From Bradyrhizobium sp. CB1717 (GTDB lineage: Bacteria > Pseudomonadota > Alphaproteobacteria > Rhizobiales > Xanthobacteraceae): DNA of 64,000 nt. This document shows positions 36,351 to 44,547 of the stretch, piece by piece (within the stretch, counting starts at the first letter, position 1; each line of letters begins with the position of its first letter). Made by a program: the position numbers and the translations under genes. The notes under the pieces were generated by a model, which saw nothing but the letters and a program-made list of their open reading frames with translations, had not been told where the DNA came from and ran no database searches. Where the stretch lies: positions 5,270,001 through 5,334,000 of the forward strand of contig NZ_CP121666.1 of assembly GCF_029714325.1 (NCBI RefSeq). The letters run 5' to 3'.

Positions 36351-37490
36351 TTAGCCTCTAAGTAGGGTATTACCGAGCTTTCGCCAAGCCTCTAACGCCT
36401 TATTGATGTCTTCAGGTTCCGTGGACCAGCCCAGACTGAGGCGCACTGCTCCCTGCGCCACCGCGGGGTCGTACCCCATGGCCGACAGCACATGGGACGG
36501 CTGGACCTTGCCGGAAGAACACGCTGAACCGGAGGACACTGCGACCCCTTCGAGGTCAAAGCCGATCACGGCAGTTTCCGCCTTGAGGCCGCGCGCCGTG
36601 AACAGAGTGGTATTGGATAACCGCGCCACGTCATCCGAGAAGATCGTCGCCCCGGCGATCGTCCGGATGCCATTTTCCAAGCGATCTCTTAGGGTTGCCA
36701 TGCGTTCCGCATCCTCCGGCAGAGCCTGAAGCGCGGCCTTCACCGCGGCGCCAAAGCCGGCGATTCCCGCCACATTCTCGGTTCCGGCGCGACGGCTGAG
36801 TTCCTGTCCGCCGCCCCGGAGTACGGGCTCAAGCCCGGCAATCCCCTCCGCCACGACCAGCGCGCCGACGCCCTTGGGGCCGCCGATCTTGTGTGCAGAA
36901 AAGGTCGCAAGGTCCGCGCCTATCGCGTTAATATTAAAAGGCATTTTGCCAAGAGCCTGAATCGCGTCGATGTGCAGGAGGCCGCCGGCCTCATGGACGA
37001 TCTGTGCGGCCTCCGCGACCGGCTGGAGCGCGCCGGTCTCGTTGTTGGCCGCCATGATCGAGACCAGCGCCGACGGACCATCCATCAGCTGCGTCTTCAG
37101 ATGGTCGAGATCGACCACGCCGGCGCGCGTCACCCCGATATGGCCGATCTTCTCCGCCGGGAACCGGCCGCCTGACAGCACCGAGGCGTGCTCCACTGCC
37201 GAGACCAGCAGCCGCTCCACGGGACCGCCGGCCGGCCCCCGCAGTCCGGGCGACAGCGCCAGCGCATTGGCCTCGGTTCCAGCGGAGGTGAAGACGACAT
37301 TGCGCGGCAACCCACCGACCGCAGCCGCGAGCGCGGCACGGGCGTCCTCGACCAGCCGCCGCGCCTCGCGTCCCTCGGCATGGACCGAGGAGGGATTACC
37401 AATCAGCTCCCAGGCCGCGAGCATCGCGGCGCGCGCCTCGGGGCGAAGCGGCGTCGTCGCGTTCCAGTCGAGATATACACGGGTCGGCAT
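36351..37490 (-). CDS. iscS: Cysteine desulfurase, IscS/NifS type
   Basis: PLP enzyme supplying sulfur; it heads the suf operon as in many alphaproteobacteria. The 379-aa protein starts MPTRVYLDWNATTPLRPEA (ATG 37490). PLP Lys201 lies in FSAHKIGGPKGVGAL and persulfide Cys324 in SSGSACSSGKVQPSHVL, the type I (IscS) loop. NNETGALQPV and GGGQELSRRAGTENV are family motifs. So this operon carries two desulfurases, types I and II. A 12-bp palindrome overlaps the expected ribosome-binding area. Upstream in-frame starts exist up to 37640 but lack family sequence. Confidence 0.94.
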   Translation of the reverse strand: MPTRVYLDWNATTPLRPEARAAMLAAWELIGNPSSVHAEGREARRLVEDARAALAAAVGGLPRNVVFTSAGTEANALALSPGLRGPAGGPVERLLVSAVEHASVLSGGRFPAEKIGHIGVTRAGVVDLDHLKTQLMDGPSALVSIMAANNETGALQPVAEAAQIVHEAGGLLHIDAIQALGKMPFNINAIGADLATFSAHKIGGPKGVGALVVAEGIAGLEPVLRGGGQELSRRAGTENVAGIAGFGAAVKAALQALPEDAERMATLRDRLENGIRTIAGATIFSDDVARLSNTTLFTARGLKAETAVIGFDLEGVAVSSGSACSSGKVQPSHVLSAMGYDPAVAQGAVRLSLGWSTEPEDINKALEAWRKLGNTLLRG

Positions 37491-37829
37491 AGAGTAATAT
37501 ATTACCTTACGTTCGTAGAGGCGCGCCTCCCGCCCGACATGGGCCGCCTCCGCGCCCTTGGCAACCTGATTCCGGCCCCGCGCATTCCGGTGACAGGCCC
37601 ATGACACGCTAACGTCTTGAGCCCATTGGCCGATGTTCAAGATGCTTGCTTTTTGCCCCTGCGCCCATGCTAGAACGCGGCCGTCAAGTCACCGCGCGCC
37701 GTTTGCGCATCACCGCGAGGCGCACGCCTTCTCACCCTTCATTCGCGCTTCATCGGCATCCGCCGATGAAGCCACAATCGGTTGATTGCCGAGGATCCTC
37801 GTTCCAGCACATCAATCAAGAGATCATCG
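37491..37829. other. Divergent intergenic region iscS / hydrolase
   Basis: 339 bp without a gene. It must carry the leftward promoter of the iscS-suf operon and the rightward promoter of the hydrolase. The AT-rich perfect palindrome GTAATATATTAC (37494-37505) ends 4 bp before the iscS ATG and occupies the place of a Shine-Dalgarno sequence. TTGCTT (37646) with TAGAAC (37671) is a poorly spaced promoter candidate for the hydrolase. Nothing else is recognised. Confidence 0.5.
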
Positions 37830-38477
37830 ATGCCTGAAGTCATTTTCGCCGGCCCCGCTGGCCGCCTCGAAGGCCGCTATCACCCGGCCAAGCAGAAGAA
37901 CGCGCCGATCGCGATGATCCTGCATCCGCATCCGCAGTTTCACGGCACGATGAACCATCAGATCGTGTACCAGTGCTACTACGCGTTTGCGCATCGTGGC
38001 TTCTCGGTGCTGCGCTTCAATTTCCGCGGCGTCGGCCGCAGCCAGGGCTCGTTCGACCACGGCACCGGTGAATTGTCGGATGCGGCGGCCGCGCTCGACT
38101 GGGCGCAGACCATCAATCCCGAAGCGCGCGCCTGCTGGGTCGCCGGCTTCTCCTTCGGTGCCTGGATCGGCATGCAGCTCCTGATGCGCCGCCCCGAGGT
38201 CGAAGGCTTCATCTCGATCGCGCCGCCGGCCAATCTCTATGACTTCTCGTTCCTTGCGCCCTGCCCCTCCTCGGGCCTGATCGTGCATGGTGAGAAGGAC
38301 GCGGTGGTGCCGCCCAAGGACGTCAACACGCTGGTCGAGAAGCTGAAGACGCAGAAGGGCATCGTGATCGACCAGCAGATCATCCCCGGCGCCAACCACT
38401 TCTTCGACGCCAAGCTCGAGCCGCTGATGGAAACCATCACCGCGTATCTCGACATGCGCCTCGCGAACGTGCGCTAA
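37830..38477 (+). CDS. Alpha/beta hydrolase, small YfbB/dienelactone-hydrolase-like type
   Basis: A 215-aa cytosolic hydrolase. It has HPHPQFHGTMNHQIVYQ (oxyanion region), RFNFRGVGRSQGSFD, the nucleophile elbow GFSFGAW (Ser in G-x-S-x-G), acid in GEKDAVVPP, and catalytic His in GANHFF. This group is widely annotated only as alpha/beta hydrolase; no substrate is known. The ATG at 37830 has AAGAG upstream; an in-frame start at 37782 is less likely. It ends before a family D repeat. Confidence 0.9.
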   Translation: MPEVIFAGPAGRLEGRYHPAKQKNAPIAMILHPHPQFHGTMNHQIVYQCYYAFAHRGFSVLRFNFRGVGRSQGSFDHGTGELSDAAAALDWAQTINPEARACWVAGFSFGAWIGMQLLMRRPEVEGFISIAPPANLYDFSFLAPCPSSGLIVHGEKDAVVPPKDVNTLVEKLKTQKGIVIDQQIIPGANHFFDAKLEPLMETITAYLDMRLANVR

Positions 38478-38490
38478 CGTCCGCAGCTTT

Positions 38491-38575
38491 GTAGCCCGGA
38501 TGGAGCGAAGCGAAATCCGGGACCCCTGTCGCTTGTGGCGTGACCCCGGATTGCGATTCGCTCCACCCGGGCTAC
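38491..38575. repeat. Palindromic intergenic repeat, family D
   Basis: Left GTAGCCCGGATGGAGCGAAG, continuing CGAAATCCGGG, and right CCCCGGATTGCGATTCGCTC, continuing CACCCGGGCTAC, form an 85-bp imperfect palindrome. It lies between the convergent hydrolase and SMR genes. It is a fourth repeat family, distinct from A-C, and is of the GTAGCCCGG type common in Bradyrhizobium. Confidence 0.85.
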
Positions 38576-38579
38576 GAGT

Positions 38580-38903
38580 TCAAGCCAGCTTCAGCGCGAC
38601 GATCCCCATCAAGACGAGCGCGATGCCCGCTAGCTTCATCGCGCTCAAGGTCTCGCCGAACAGCACGACGCCCATGACGAAGGTGCCGGCAGCGCCAATG
38701 CCGGTCCACACCGAATAGGCGACGCCGATCTCGAGCACCTTCAAGGCCCGGCCCAGCAGGAAAACGAAGGCGGCGAGCAGCATCAGCGAGACGATGCTCC
38801 AGCCCACGCGCGTGTAGCCCTCCGCGTATTTCATCGAGATCGCCCAGCCGACATCGAGCGCGCCAGCGATCACCAGCATCAGCCAGGCCACAGGGGGCGA
38901 CAT
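38580..38903 (-). CDS. Small multidrug resistance (SMR/Gdx-like) transporter with Asp in place of the key Glu
   Basis: A 107-aa, four-helix, dual-topology proton antiporter. The start MSPPVAWLMLVIAGALDVGWAISMKYAEGYTR aligns best with SugE/Gdx (VIAGLLEVVWA...KY) and EmrE. The invariant membrane-buried Glu (EmrE E14, Gdx E13) is Asp17 here (codon GAT). The rest, including GVAYSVWTGIGAAGTFVMGVVLFGE, is typical. Gdx members export guanidinium; others export cationic drugs. It is 10 bp after the GST stop, so it is in one operon with it under a promoter rich in palindromes. Confidence 0.92.
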   Translation of the reverse strand: MSPPVAWLMLVIAGALDVGWAISMKYAEGYTRVGWSIVSLMLLAAFVFLLGRALKVLEIGVAYSVWTGIGAAGTFVMGVVLFGETLSAMKLAGIALVLMGIVALKLA

Positions 38904-38913
38904 CGGCGTGCGC

Positions 38914-39591
38914 TCAGGCCGCAAGCTTGAGCAGATGGGCGTCGTGGCGAACGAGGAAGGCGCGCAGCAATTGCGGATAGTCCGCCCCGACCGCGGTGCG
39001 CACACTCGGCCGCTTCGCGAGCTCGGCGCGCCACGCCCGCACCTTCGGCACATCGCGGAAGATGCCGTGCTCAGTCAACTCGTCGAACAGGTCGAAATAG
39101 CGGAAGATCGGCGCGAACACCGCATCGACGAGGCTGAACGTCTCGCCTGCAAAATACGGCCCTGCACCGAGCGCCGCTTCGACACGCGCGAATTTCGCCG
39201 CAAGCGCCTGGCGCTTGCCGTCGAACGTCGCCGGATCCGTCGTCGTCTCCAGTCCCCAGACATCGCCGAGGATCGCCGAGCCAAACTCCATCCAGGCGCG
39301 ATGCTCGGCGCGTTTCAAGGCATCCGACGGATGCAGCTTGAGGCCTGCTTGCGTCTCCTCGATGTACTCGCAGATCACGTTGCTCTCGAACAGCGCGACC
39401 TCGCCCTTCTCCGTCGTCACCACCAGCACCGGCACCTTGCCGAGCGGCGAGAGCTTCAAGAACCAGTCCGGCTTGTTGGCGAGATCGATGTCGATCCGCT
39501 CGAACGGCACGCCCTTCTCCTTCAGCGCGATCACGGCGCGCTGTACGTAGGGACAAAGCTTGTGGCTGATGAGTTTGAGCGAAGTCGTCAT
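38914..39591 (-). CDS. Glutathione S-transferase
   Basis: A 225-aa GST. N-terminal thioredoxin-like domain: LKLISHKLCPYVQRAVIALKEKGVPFE with Cys13 (the C-P-Y-V motif of omega/DHAR-like enzymes, usually a thiol-transferase or dehydroascorbate reductase type of chemistry), GKVPVLV with the cis-Pro, and glutathione-binding ESNVICEYIEE. C-terminal helical domain from about residue 90, with SLVDAVFAPIF. The start at ATG 39591 was chosen because upstream residues encode operator palindromes. It is followed by the SMR gene, so the pair may detoxify and export a reactive compound. Confidence 0.93.
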   Translation of the reverse strand: MTTSLKLISHKLCPYVQRAVIALKEKGVPFERIDIDLANKPDWFLKLSPLGKVPVLVVTTEKGEVALFESNVICEYIEETQAGLKLHPSDALKRAEHRAWMEFGSAILGDVWGLETTTDPATFDGKRQALAAKFARVEAALGAGPYFAGETFSLVDAVFAPIFRYFDLFDELTEHGIFRDVPKVRAWRAELAKRPSVRTAVGADYPQLLRAFLVRHDAHLLKLAA

Positions 39592-39612
39592 GGCAATGAT
39601 CCCGGCGGTTAG

Positions 39613-39673
39613 ATGCAACTGCATCGAAGATACATGCATTTGCATGCACTCGTCAAGTTCAATGCAACTGCAT
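39613..39673 (-). promoter_or_regulatory. Promoter with three ATGCA-N2-TGCAT operators for the GST-SMR operon
   Basis: Three perfect 12-bp palindromes: ATGCA-AC-TGCAT at 39613-39624, ATGCA-TT-TGCAT at 39634-39645, ATGCA-AC-TGCAT at 39662-39673 (starts 21 and 28 bp apart). On the minus strand a promoter reads TTGACG (39656-39651), 18-bp spacer, TATCTT (39632-39627). The middle site fills the spacer, the first overlaps the expected transcription start, and the third sits just upstream of -35. This is a repressor layout. No regulator gene is adjacent. Confidence 0.75.
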
Positions 39674-39686
39674 TAACCGCCCCGCC

Positions 39687-40790
39687 TCAGGGCCGCGCGA
39701 TCACCCCGCCCGTCATCGGCATCGGCACGCCCGTAGTCGCCGGATAGGACAGCGGCAGACCCTTCAGGCCGCGCGCGGCAAGGAAACCGAAGGCCTGCGC
39801 CTCGATGGCGTCGGAGGCCCAGCCGAGGGTCTCGGCGGCCTCGACGGTGGCCGATCCCACACGGTCCCGCAGCATCCGCAGCATGGTGAGGTTGCGGGCG
39901 CCGCCGCCGCAGACGATCCAGCTGCGCGGCCGGCGCGGCAGCAGCGGGATGATTCGGGCAATCGCGGCAGCGGTGAAGGCTGTGAGCGTCGCCGCGCCGT
40001 CGGCCGGCGGCACGTCGCCAAGCTTGAGTGCTGCAAAGTCATTGCGGTCGAGTGATTTCGGCGGCGGGCTTGCGAAGAACGGCAATTCCAGCGCACGGGC
40101 GATCCAGGCTTCATCCGCCTTGCCGAGCGCCGCGAACTTGCCTTCGGCGTCGAAGGCCTGGTTCATGGTGCGGTACATGAAGTCGTCGAGCAGCGCATTG
40201 CCCGGTCCGGTGTCGCAGGCGATCAGCGTGTCGTTGCCGTCGATATAGGTGATGTTGGAGACGCCGCCGATATTGACCACGACGATCGGCCCCTCGCGCT
40301 CCAGCGAATTGGCCAGCGCCCGGTGGTAGACCGGTACGAGCGGCGCGCCCTGCCCGCCGGCCTCGACGTCCGCGGCGCGGAAGTCGTGCATGACAGGAAT
40401 ATGGATCGCCCTGGCCAGCGCCGGCGCATCGCCGATCTGCACCGTCAGCCGCTTCTCGGGGCGGTGCAGCACGGTCTGGCCGTGGAAACCGACGATGTCG
40501 ATGTCCTCCGGCCGCATCCGGTTCTGGGCGACGAAGGCGGCCACCGCCTCGGCATGCGCCAGTGTCACCGCGCGCTCGGCCTCGGCCAGGATTCCCGGCC
40601 GGGCATAGCGCTGCTGCAGGTGCACCGCCTCGGAGAGCGCCTGGCGCAGCAGGTTGCGCTCGGCCGGGCTATAGGGCCGGTAGCCGGACGGCCCGAACGC
40701 CTTCACCTGCTTTCCGTCGGTTTCGATCAGCGCGACATCGACCCCGTCCAGCGAGGTGCCGCTCATCAAACCGAGTGCCGTCAACATCAT
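39687..40790 (-). CDS. anmK: Anhydro-N-acetylmuramic acid kinase
   Basis: Cleaves and phosphorylates 1,6-anhydro-MurNAc from cell-wall turnover to MurNAc-6-phosphate. The 367-aa protein begins TALGLMSGTSLDGVDVALIETDG, the AnmK phosphate-binding signature. It then shows VGFHGQTVLHRP, GGQGAPLVPVYHRAL, VNIGGVSNITY, CDTGPGNALLDD and VCGGGARNLTML, all conserved. Downstream murQ is not present here. It is divergent from tyrS (165 bp apart), an arrangement common in alphaproteobacteria. Confidence 0.97.
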   Translation of the reverse strand: MMLTALGLMSGTSLDGVDVALIETDGKQVKAFGPSGYRPYSPAERNLLRQALSEAVHLQQRYARPGILAEAERAVTLAHAEAVAAFVAQNRMRPEDIDIVGFHGQTVLHRPEKRLTVQIGDAPALARAIHIPVMHDFRAADVEAGGQGAPLVPVYHRALANSLEREGPIVVVNIGGVSNITYIDGNDTLIACDTGPGNALLDDFMYRTMNQAFDAEGKFAALGKADEAWIARALELPFFASPPPKSLDRNDFAALKLGDVPPADGAATLTAFTAAAIARIIPLLPRRPRSWIVCGGGARNLTMLRMLRDRVGSATVEAAETLGWASDAIEAQAFGFLAARGLKGLPLSYPATTGVPMPMTGGVIARP

Positions 40791-40955
40791 GGATCAGCGT
40801 CCTCAACAGACCCCCTCCGGCATGCCGATCTTGTGCCAGAGGGACACATCTTATAATGCCACAGCGCCAAGTGGCGGGCAGCAACCGAGTTCCCACGGAA
40901 GACCCTTAAATTGCTCCCGAAACAGTAAACCAAGAATTGTCAGGCACGCCGACAG

Positions 40956-42209
40956 ATGACTGCTTTTAAATCGGATTTCCTCAACACCCTGCAGGAACGT
41001 GGATTCATCCACCAATGCTCCGATTTCGAGGGGCTGGACGCCCTCGCCGCCAAGGGCGAGGCCACCGCCTATGTCGGCTACGATTGCACCGCCCGCTCGC
41101 TGCATATCGGCAACTACCTGACCATGATGATGCTGCACTGGCTGCAGCAGTCCGGCAACAAGCCGATCACCCTGATGGGCGGTGGCACCACCATGGTCGG
41201 CGATCCCTCCGGCAAGGACGAGACGCGCGCGATGCGCACCGTCGCCGAGATCGAGGCCAACAAGGAATCGATCCGCGGCGTGTTCGCAAAGGTGCTCCGC
41301 TATGGCGACGGCAAGAGCGACGCCATCATGCTCGACAACGCGGAGTGGCTGACCAAGCTGAACTGGATCGAGATGCTGCGCGACGTCGGCCGGCACTTCT
41401 CGGTCAACCGCATGCTGACCATGGACTCCGTGCGCCTGCGCCTCGAGCGCGAGCAGGAGATGAGCTTCATCGAGTTCAACTACATGGTCTGCCAGGCCTA
41501 CGACTTCGTCGAGCTCGCCAAGCGCACCGGCTGCAAATTGCAGATGGGCGGCTCCGATCAGTGGGGCAACATCATCATGGGCGTCGATCTCGGCCGCCGC
41601 ATGGGCACCCATCAGCTGTTCGCGCTGACGACGCCGCTGCTGACGACCGCATCGGGCGCCAAGATGGGCAAGACCGCGCAAGGTGCGGTCTGGCTCAACG
41701 CCGACCAGTTCTCGCCCTATGACTTCTGGCAGTACTGGCGCAACACCGAGGACGCCGACGTCGGCAAGTTCCTGAAACTGTTCACGACGCTGCCGCTAGC
41801 TGAGATCAAGAAGCTCGAAGCGCTCGGCGGCTCGGAGATCAACGAGGCCAAGAAGGTGCTCGCCACCGAGGCGACCGCGCTGCTGCACGGCCGCGACGCC
41901 GCGAACGAAGCCGCCGAAACCGCGCGCCGCACCTTCGAGGAAGGCGCGCTCGCCGAGAGCCTGCCGACGGTGGAAATTCCGCGCGGCGAACTCGACGCCG
42001 GCCTGGGTGTGCTCAACGCCTTCGTCAAGGCGGGCTTGGTTGCCTCCAATGGCGAGGCGCGGCGCCAGATCAAGGGCGGCGGGCTGCGCGTCAACGACGC
42101 GCCCGTCACCGACGAGAAGATGGCACTGTCAGTGGCGAATCTGACGCCGGAAGGCGTGGTCAAGCTGTCCTTCGGCAAGAAGAAGCACGTCCTGATCAAG
42201 CCTGCATAG
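40956..42209 (+). CDS. tyrS: Tyrosyl-tRNA synthetase
   Basis: Class I aminoacyl-tRNA synthetase charging tRNA-Tyr. In 417 aa: Tyr pocket [16 protein letters not shown] with the HIGH-like [28 protein letters not shown]; and a KMSKS loop as [13 protein letters not shown] (the KMGKT variant). A C-terminal S4 RNA-binding domain runs from about 345 ([21 protein letters not shown]). The length and motifs fit the TyrRS family of E. coli type. A GC hairpin follows the stop at 42231. Confidence 0.98.
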   Translation: MTAFKSDFLNTLQERGFIHQCSDFEGLDALAAKGEATAYVGYDCTARSLHIGNYLTMMMLHWLQQSGNKPITLMGGGTTMVGDPSGKDETRAMRTVAEIEANKESIRGVFAKVLRYGDGKSDAIMLDNAEWLTKLNWIEMLRDVGRHFSVNRMLTMDSVRLRLEREQEMSFIEFNYMVCQAYDFVELAKRTGCKLQMGGSDQWGNIIMGVDLGRRMGTHQLFALTTPLLTTASGAKMGKTAQGAVWLNADQFSPYDFWQYWRNTEDADVGKFLKLFTTLPLAEIKKLEALGGSEINEAKKVLATEATALLHGRDAANEAAETARRTFEEGALAESLPTVEIPRGELDAGLGVLNAFVKAGLVASNGEARRQIKGGGLRVNDAPVTDEKMALSVANLTPEGVVKLSFGKKKHVLIKPA

Positions 42210-42230
42210 GCGTATGAGCTTTTGATGCTT

Positions 42231-42260
42231 GTCAGGGCGCGCGGATGCGCGCTCCCTGAC
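42231..42260 (+). promoter_or_regulatory. GC-rich hairpin abutting the MFS start codon
   Basis: GTCAGGG-c-GCGCG-gatg-CGCGC-t-CCCTGAC is a 12-bp stem with one mismatch and tetraloop. No T run follows, so it is a poor terminator. The MFS ATG (42266) begins 5 nt after the stem, so the structure would crowd the ribosome-binding site in a tyrS-MFS read-through transcript. Confidence 0.45.
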
Positions 42261-42265
42261 GGGCA

Positions 42266-43525
42266 ATGGATCAGAACACGCCGAGAGGAGCGATCAGGGA
42301 TGGCGTTGCGGCGACGCCGCAAGGCGCCGTGCGCATCGCACTCACCGTGCTCGCACTCTGCTTCGCGCTGGCCGTGCTGGGACGCGGGCTCGGCGACAGC
42401 TTTACGGTGTTCCTGAAGCCGATCTCGGAAAGTTTTGGCTGGGACCGCGCGCAAATCGTCTCGGTCTATTCGCTCACCTGGCTCGCGAGCGGACTCACCG
42501 CGCCATTCGTCGGACGCCTGTTCGATCATTCCGGACCGCGCATCGTCTATGCGCTCGGCTTAGTGCTGCTCGGCGCGGCCTTCCTGATCGCGGCGCACGC
42601 CCGGCAGCTGTGGCAGTTCCAGCTCTCGATCGGCCTCTGCGTCGGCATCGGCGTCGCCTTCATCGGGATCGTGCCGAACTCGATCCTGCTCGGCCGCTGG
42701 TTCGGGCCGCGCCTGCCGACTGCGATGTCGGTAGTGTATTCGGCGATGGGCGGCGGCGTGCTGGCGCTGCTGCCGGCCTCGCAGCTGCTGATCGATCACA
42801 TCGGCTGGCGCGACACCTACCAGCTGTTCGGCTTTGCCGCCTTGGGCCTGCTGGTGCCGCTGCTGCTGCTGCCGTGGCGGCTGTTCGCCGCGGGCTCGCC
42901 GCATGTCGTGAAGAAGACCGATCCTGATTTCGTCGACAACGGCTGGACGCTGCTCGGCGCGATGCGCCACCACGCCTTCTGGGCGCTGTTCTCGACCTTC
43001 TTCTTCACCGCCGTCGGCATGTACGCGATCGCCGCGCAGATCGTGGCCTATTTGATCGATGCCGGCTTCCCGCCGCTCCAGGCCGCGACCGCCTGGGGTT
43101 TTTCGGGCGTCGTGCTGGTGTTCGGCATGCTCGGTGTCTCCGCGCTCGACGGCCTGATCGGACGCCGGCCGTCCGTGCTCTTGAGCTACGCGATCTCGAT
43201 CCTCGGCATCGTCCTGCTCTGGCTGCTGCAGTATTCGCCGAACATTCTCCTGCTCACCGGTTTCGTCATCTGCTTCGGCAGCATGATGGGCTCGCGCGGC
43301 CCGCTGATCAGCGCGACCGCGATGCGGATCTTCCAGGGCAAGCGCGTGGGCACCATCTACGGCACGATCTCGATCGGCAGCGGCCTCGGCTCGGCGTTCG
43401 GCTCCTGGAGCGGCGGCCTGATCCATGACGCGACGCACGGTTACAACGCGCTGCTCGCCTTCGCACTTGCGAGCGTGATCCTCGGGATGATTCCATTTCT
43501 GATTGTGCCCGCCTTGCGGCGCTAG
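42266..43525 (+). CDS. Major facilitator superfamily transporter
   Basis: A 419-aa secondary carrier with 12 predicted helices. The MFS loop 2-3 motif appears as GRLFDHSGPRIVYALG, with the second-half equivalent DGLIGRRPSVLLSYA. The N-terminal SFTVFLKPISESFGWDRAQIVSVYSLTWLASG resembles oxalate/formate and monocarboxylate-type MFS proteins. Substrate not decidable. The ATG at 42266 is just after a stable hairpin. It follows tyrS by 56 bp but is functionally unrelated. Confidence 0.9.
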   Translation: MDQNTPRGAIRDGVAATPQGAVRIALTVLALCFALAVLGRGLGDSFTVFLKPISESFGWDRAQIVSVYSLTWLASGLTAPFVGRLFDHSGPRIVYALGLVLLGAAFLIAAHARQLWQFQLSIGLCVGIGVAFIGIVPNSILLGRWFGPRLPTAMSVVYSAMGGGVLALLPASQLLIDHIGWRDTYQLFGFAALGLLVPLLLLPWRLFAAGSPHVVKKTDPDFVDNGWTLLGAMRHHAFWALFSTFFFTAVGMYAIAAQIVAYLIDAGFPPLQAATAWGFSGVVLVFGMLGVSALDGLIGRRPSVLLSYAISILGIVLLWLLQYSPNILLLTGFVICFGSMMGSRGPLISATAMRIFQGKRVGTIYGTISIGSGLGSAFGSWSGGLIHDATHGYNALLAFALASVILGMIPFLIVPALRR

Positions 43526-43651
43526 GTTTCTCAGGGGTAACCTGATCGCATTCGTGTCACCGGACAATTACGGGTGGGACAGATGCGAATACGCGCAAAA
43601 AATACGGGCTGCACGCGGCTGAAACCCCAGCCTGCGGTGTTTTGTCCGACA

Positions 43652-43665
43652 TGACAAAAATGTCA
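43652..43665. promoter_or_regulatory. Inverted repeat upstream of doxX
   Basis: TGACA-AAAA-TGTCA, a perfect 14-bp palindrome in the AT-rich spacer 80-93 bp upstream of the DoxX start. It may be an operator. No regulator gene lies next to it. Confidence 0.4.
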
Positions 43666-43744
43666 GCGCGAAAATAATCTTGGGTGGCTTGCGAGGAGGA
43701 ACCGAATGCGGTCCAAGTCGCTACATTGGATGGAGGGCAAACCA

Positions 43745-44188
43745 ATGGACTTTTCTTTTCTCTCTCGCTTTCAACCGGTTCTTCTGAGCCTGTTTCGCTT
43801 CATCACCGGCCTCTTGCTGTTCCAGTACGGCATTGCCAAGCTGTTCAAGTTCCCGCCTGTGCCGATGTTCGCCAAAGTCGAACTGATGTCACTCTACGGC
43901 GCGGCCGGGACGATCGAACTGGTGGTTGGCGGGCTGCTGATGATCGGCCTGTTCACACGCCTCGCCGCTTTCATCCTCTCGGGTGAAATGGCCTTCGCCT
44001 ACTTCATGGGCCACATGTTCAAGGGCGAAGCGCCGGTGTTCCTGCCGCTGCTCAATGGCGGCACCGCCGCGATCCTGTTCTGCTTCGCCTGCCTCTACCT
44101 GTCGGCCGCCGGCGGCGGACCGATCAGCGTCGATGCCGCGATGGGCAAGGAGAGCGGCGCCGCCGGCGGCGCCTTCGCGCGGCGCTAA
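43745..44188 (+). CDS. DoxX-family membrane protein
   Basis: A 147-aa four-helix inner-membrane protein of the DoxX/DoxD family, whose members have been linked to thiosulfate:quinone oxidoreductase subunits and to thiol-redox membrane complexes. Visible family parts are SLFRFITGLLLFQYGIAKLF, GAAGTIELVVGGLLMIGLFTRLAA and EMAFAYFMGHMFKGEAPVFLPLLNGGTAAILFCF. Two in-frame ATGs each have strong Shine-Dalgarno sequences: 43706 (GAGGAGGAACCG) and 43745 (TGGAGGGCAAACCA). I take 43745, which matches the family N-terminus. Confidence 0.9.
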   Translation: MDFSFLSRFQPVLLSLFRFITGLLLFQYGIAKLFKFPPVPMFAKVELMSLYGAAGTIELVVGGLLMIGLFTRLAAFILSGEMAFAYFMGHMFKGEAPVFLPLLNGGTAAILFCFACLYLSAAGGGPISVDAAMGKESGAAGGAFARR

Positions 44189-44243
44189 GGCGCCCCCGGA
44201 TCACTCCACAAGCAGCGGCACCGACGCATCCGCCGGTGCCGCA

Positions 44244-44330
44244 TCAACGCGCCCCGAGCACGTTCCAGATCAGAACGAGGGCCGCGACGAGCAGCACGGA
44301 CATGATGATGCGATGAACGAATCGATTCAT
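44244..44330 (-). CDS. Very small membrane protein (28 aa)
   Basis: ATG at 44330 opens MNRFVHRIIMSVLLVAALV, then LIWNVLGAR and a TGA. This is a basic N-terminus followed by one strong membrane helix with a short basic end, a textbook single-pass microprotein. GGAGCGGAGCC lies about 10 nt upstream in the transcript. It sits in a 359-bp gap between doxX and the first chemoreceptor, on the opposite strand. No known family. Confidence 0.5.
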   Translation of the reverse strand: MNRFVHRIIMSVLLVAALVLIWNVLGAR

Positions 44331-44547
44331 TGCGGGTCCGGCTCCGCTCCATAGCCACCAAAGTCCAAGATCGATTTTCCCGGGCAGTCCGCATCGGCGG
44401 ACAACAAGCGCGGCGATTTGCCTGCAGGATTACGCATCCGGCTGCGAACGGTGTTGTGCGCGGCAGCGCGCCGCACGCGTCCATTCATAATTGGTAATAA
44501 CTTCATGCTACCGACGCGAGCAATAACAACCATTCGTAGAGGCCGCG

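Noticed and set aside
43557..43745. 62-codon minus-strand frame upstream of doxX
   Set aside because: Overlaps the doxX regulatory region and has no family or signal features.
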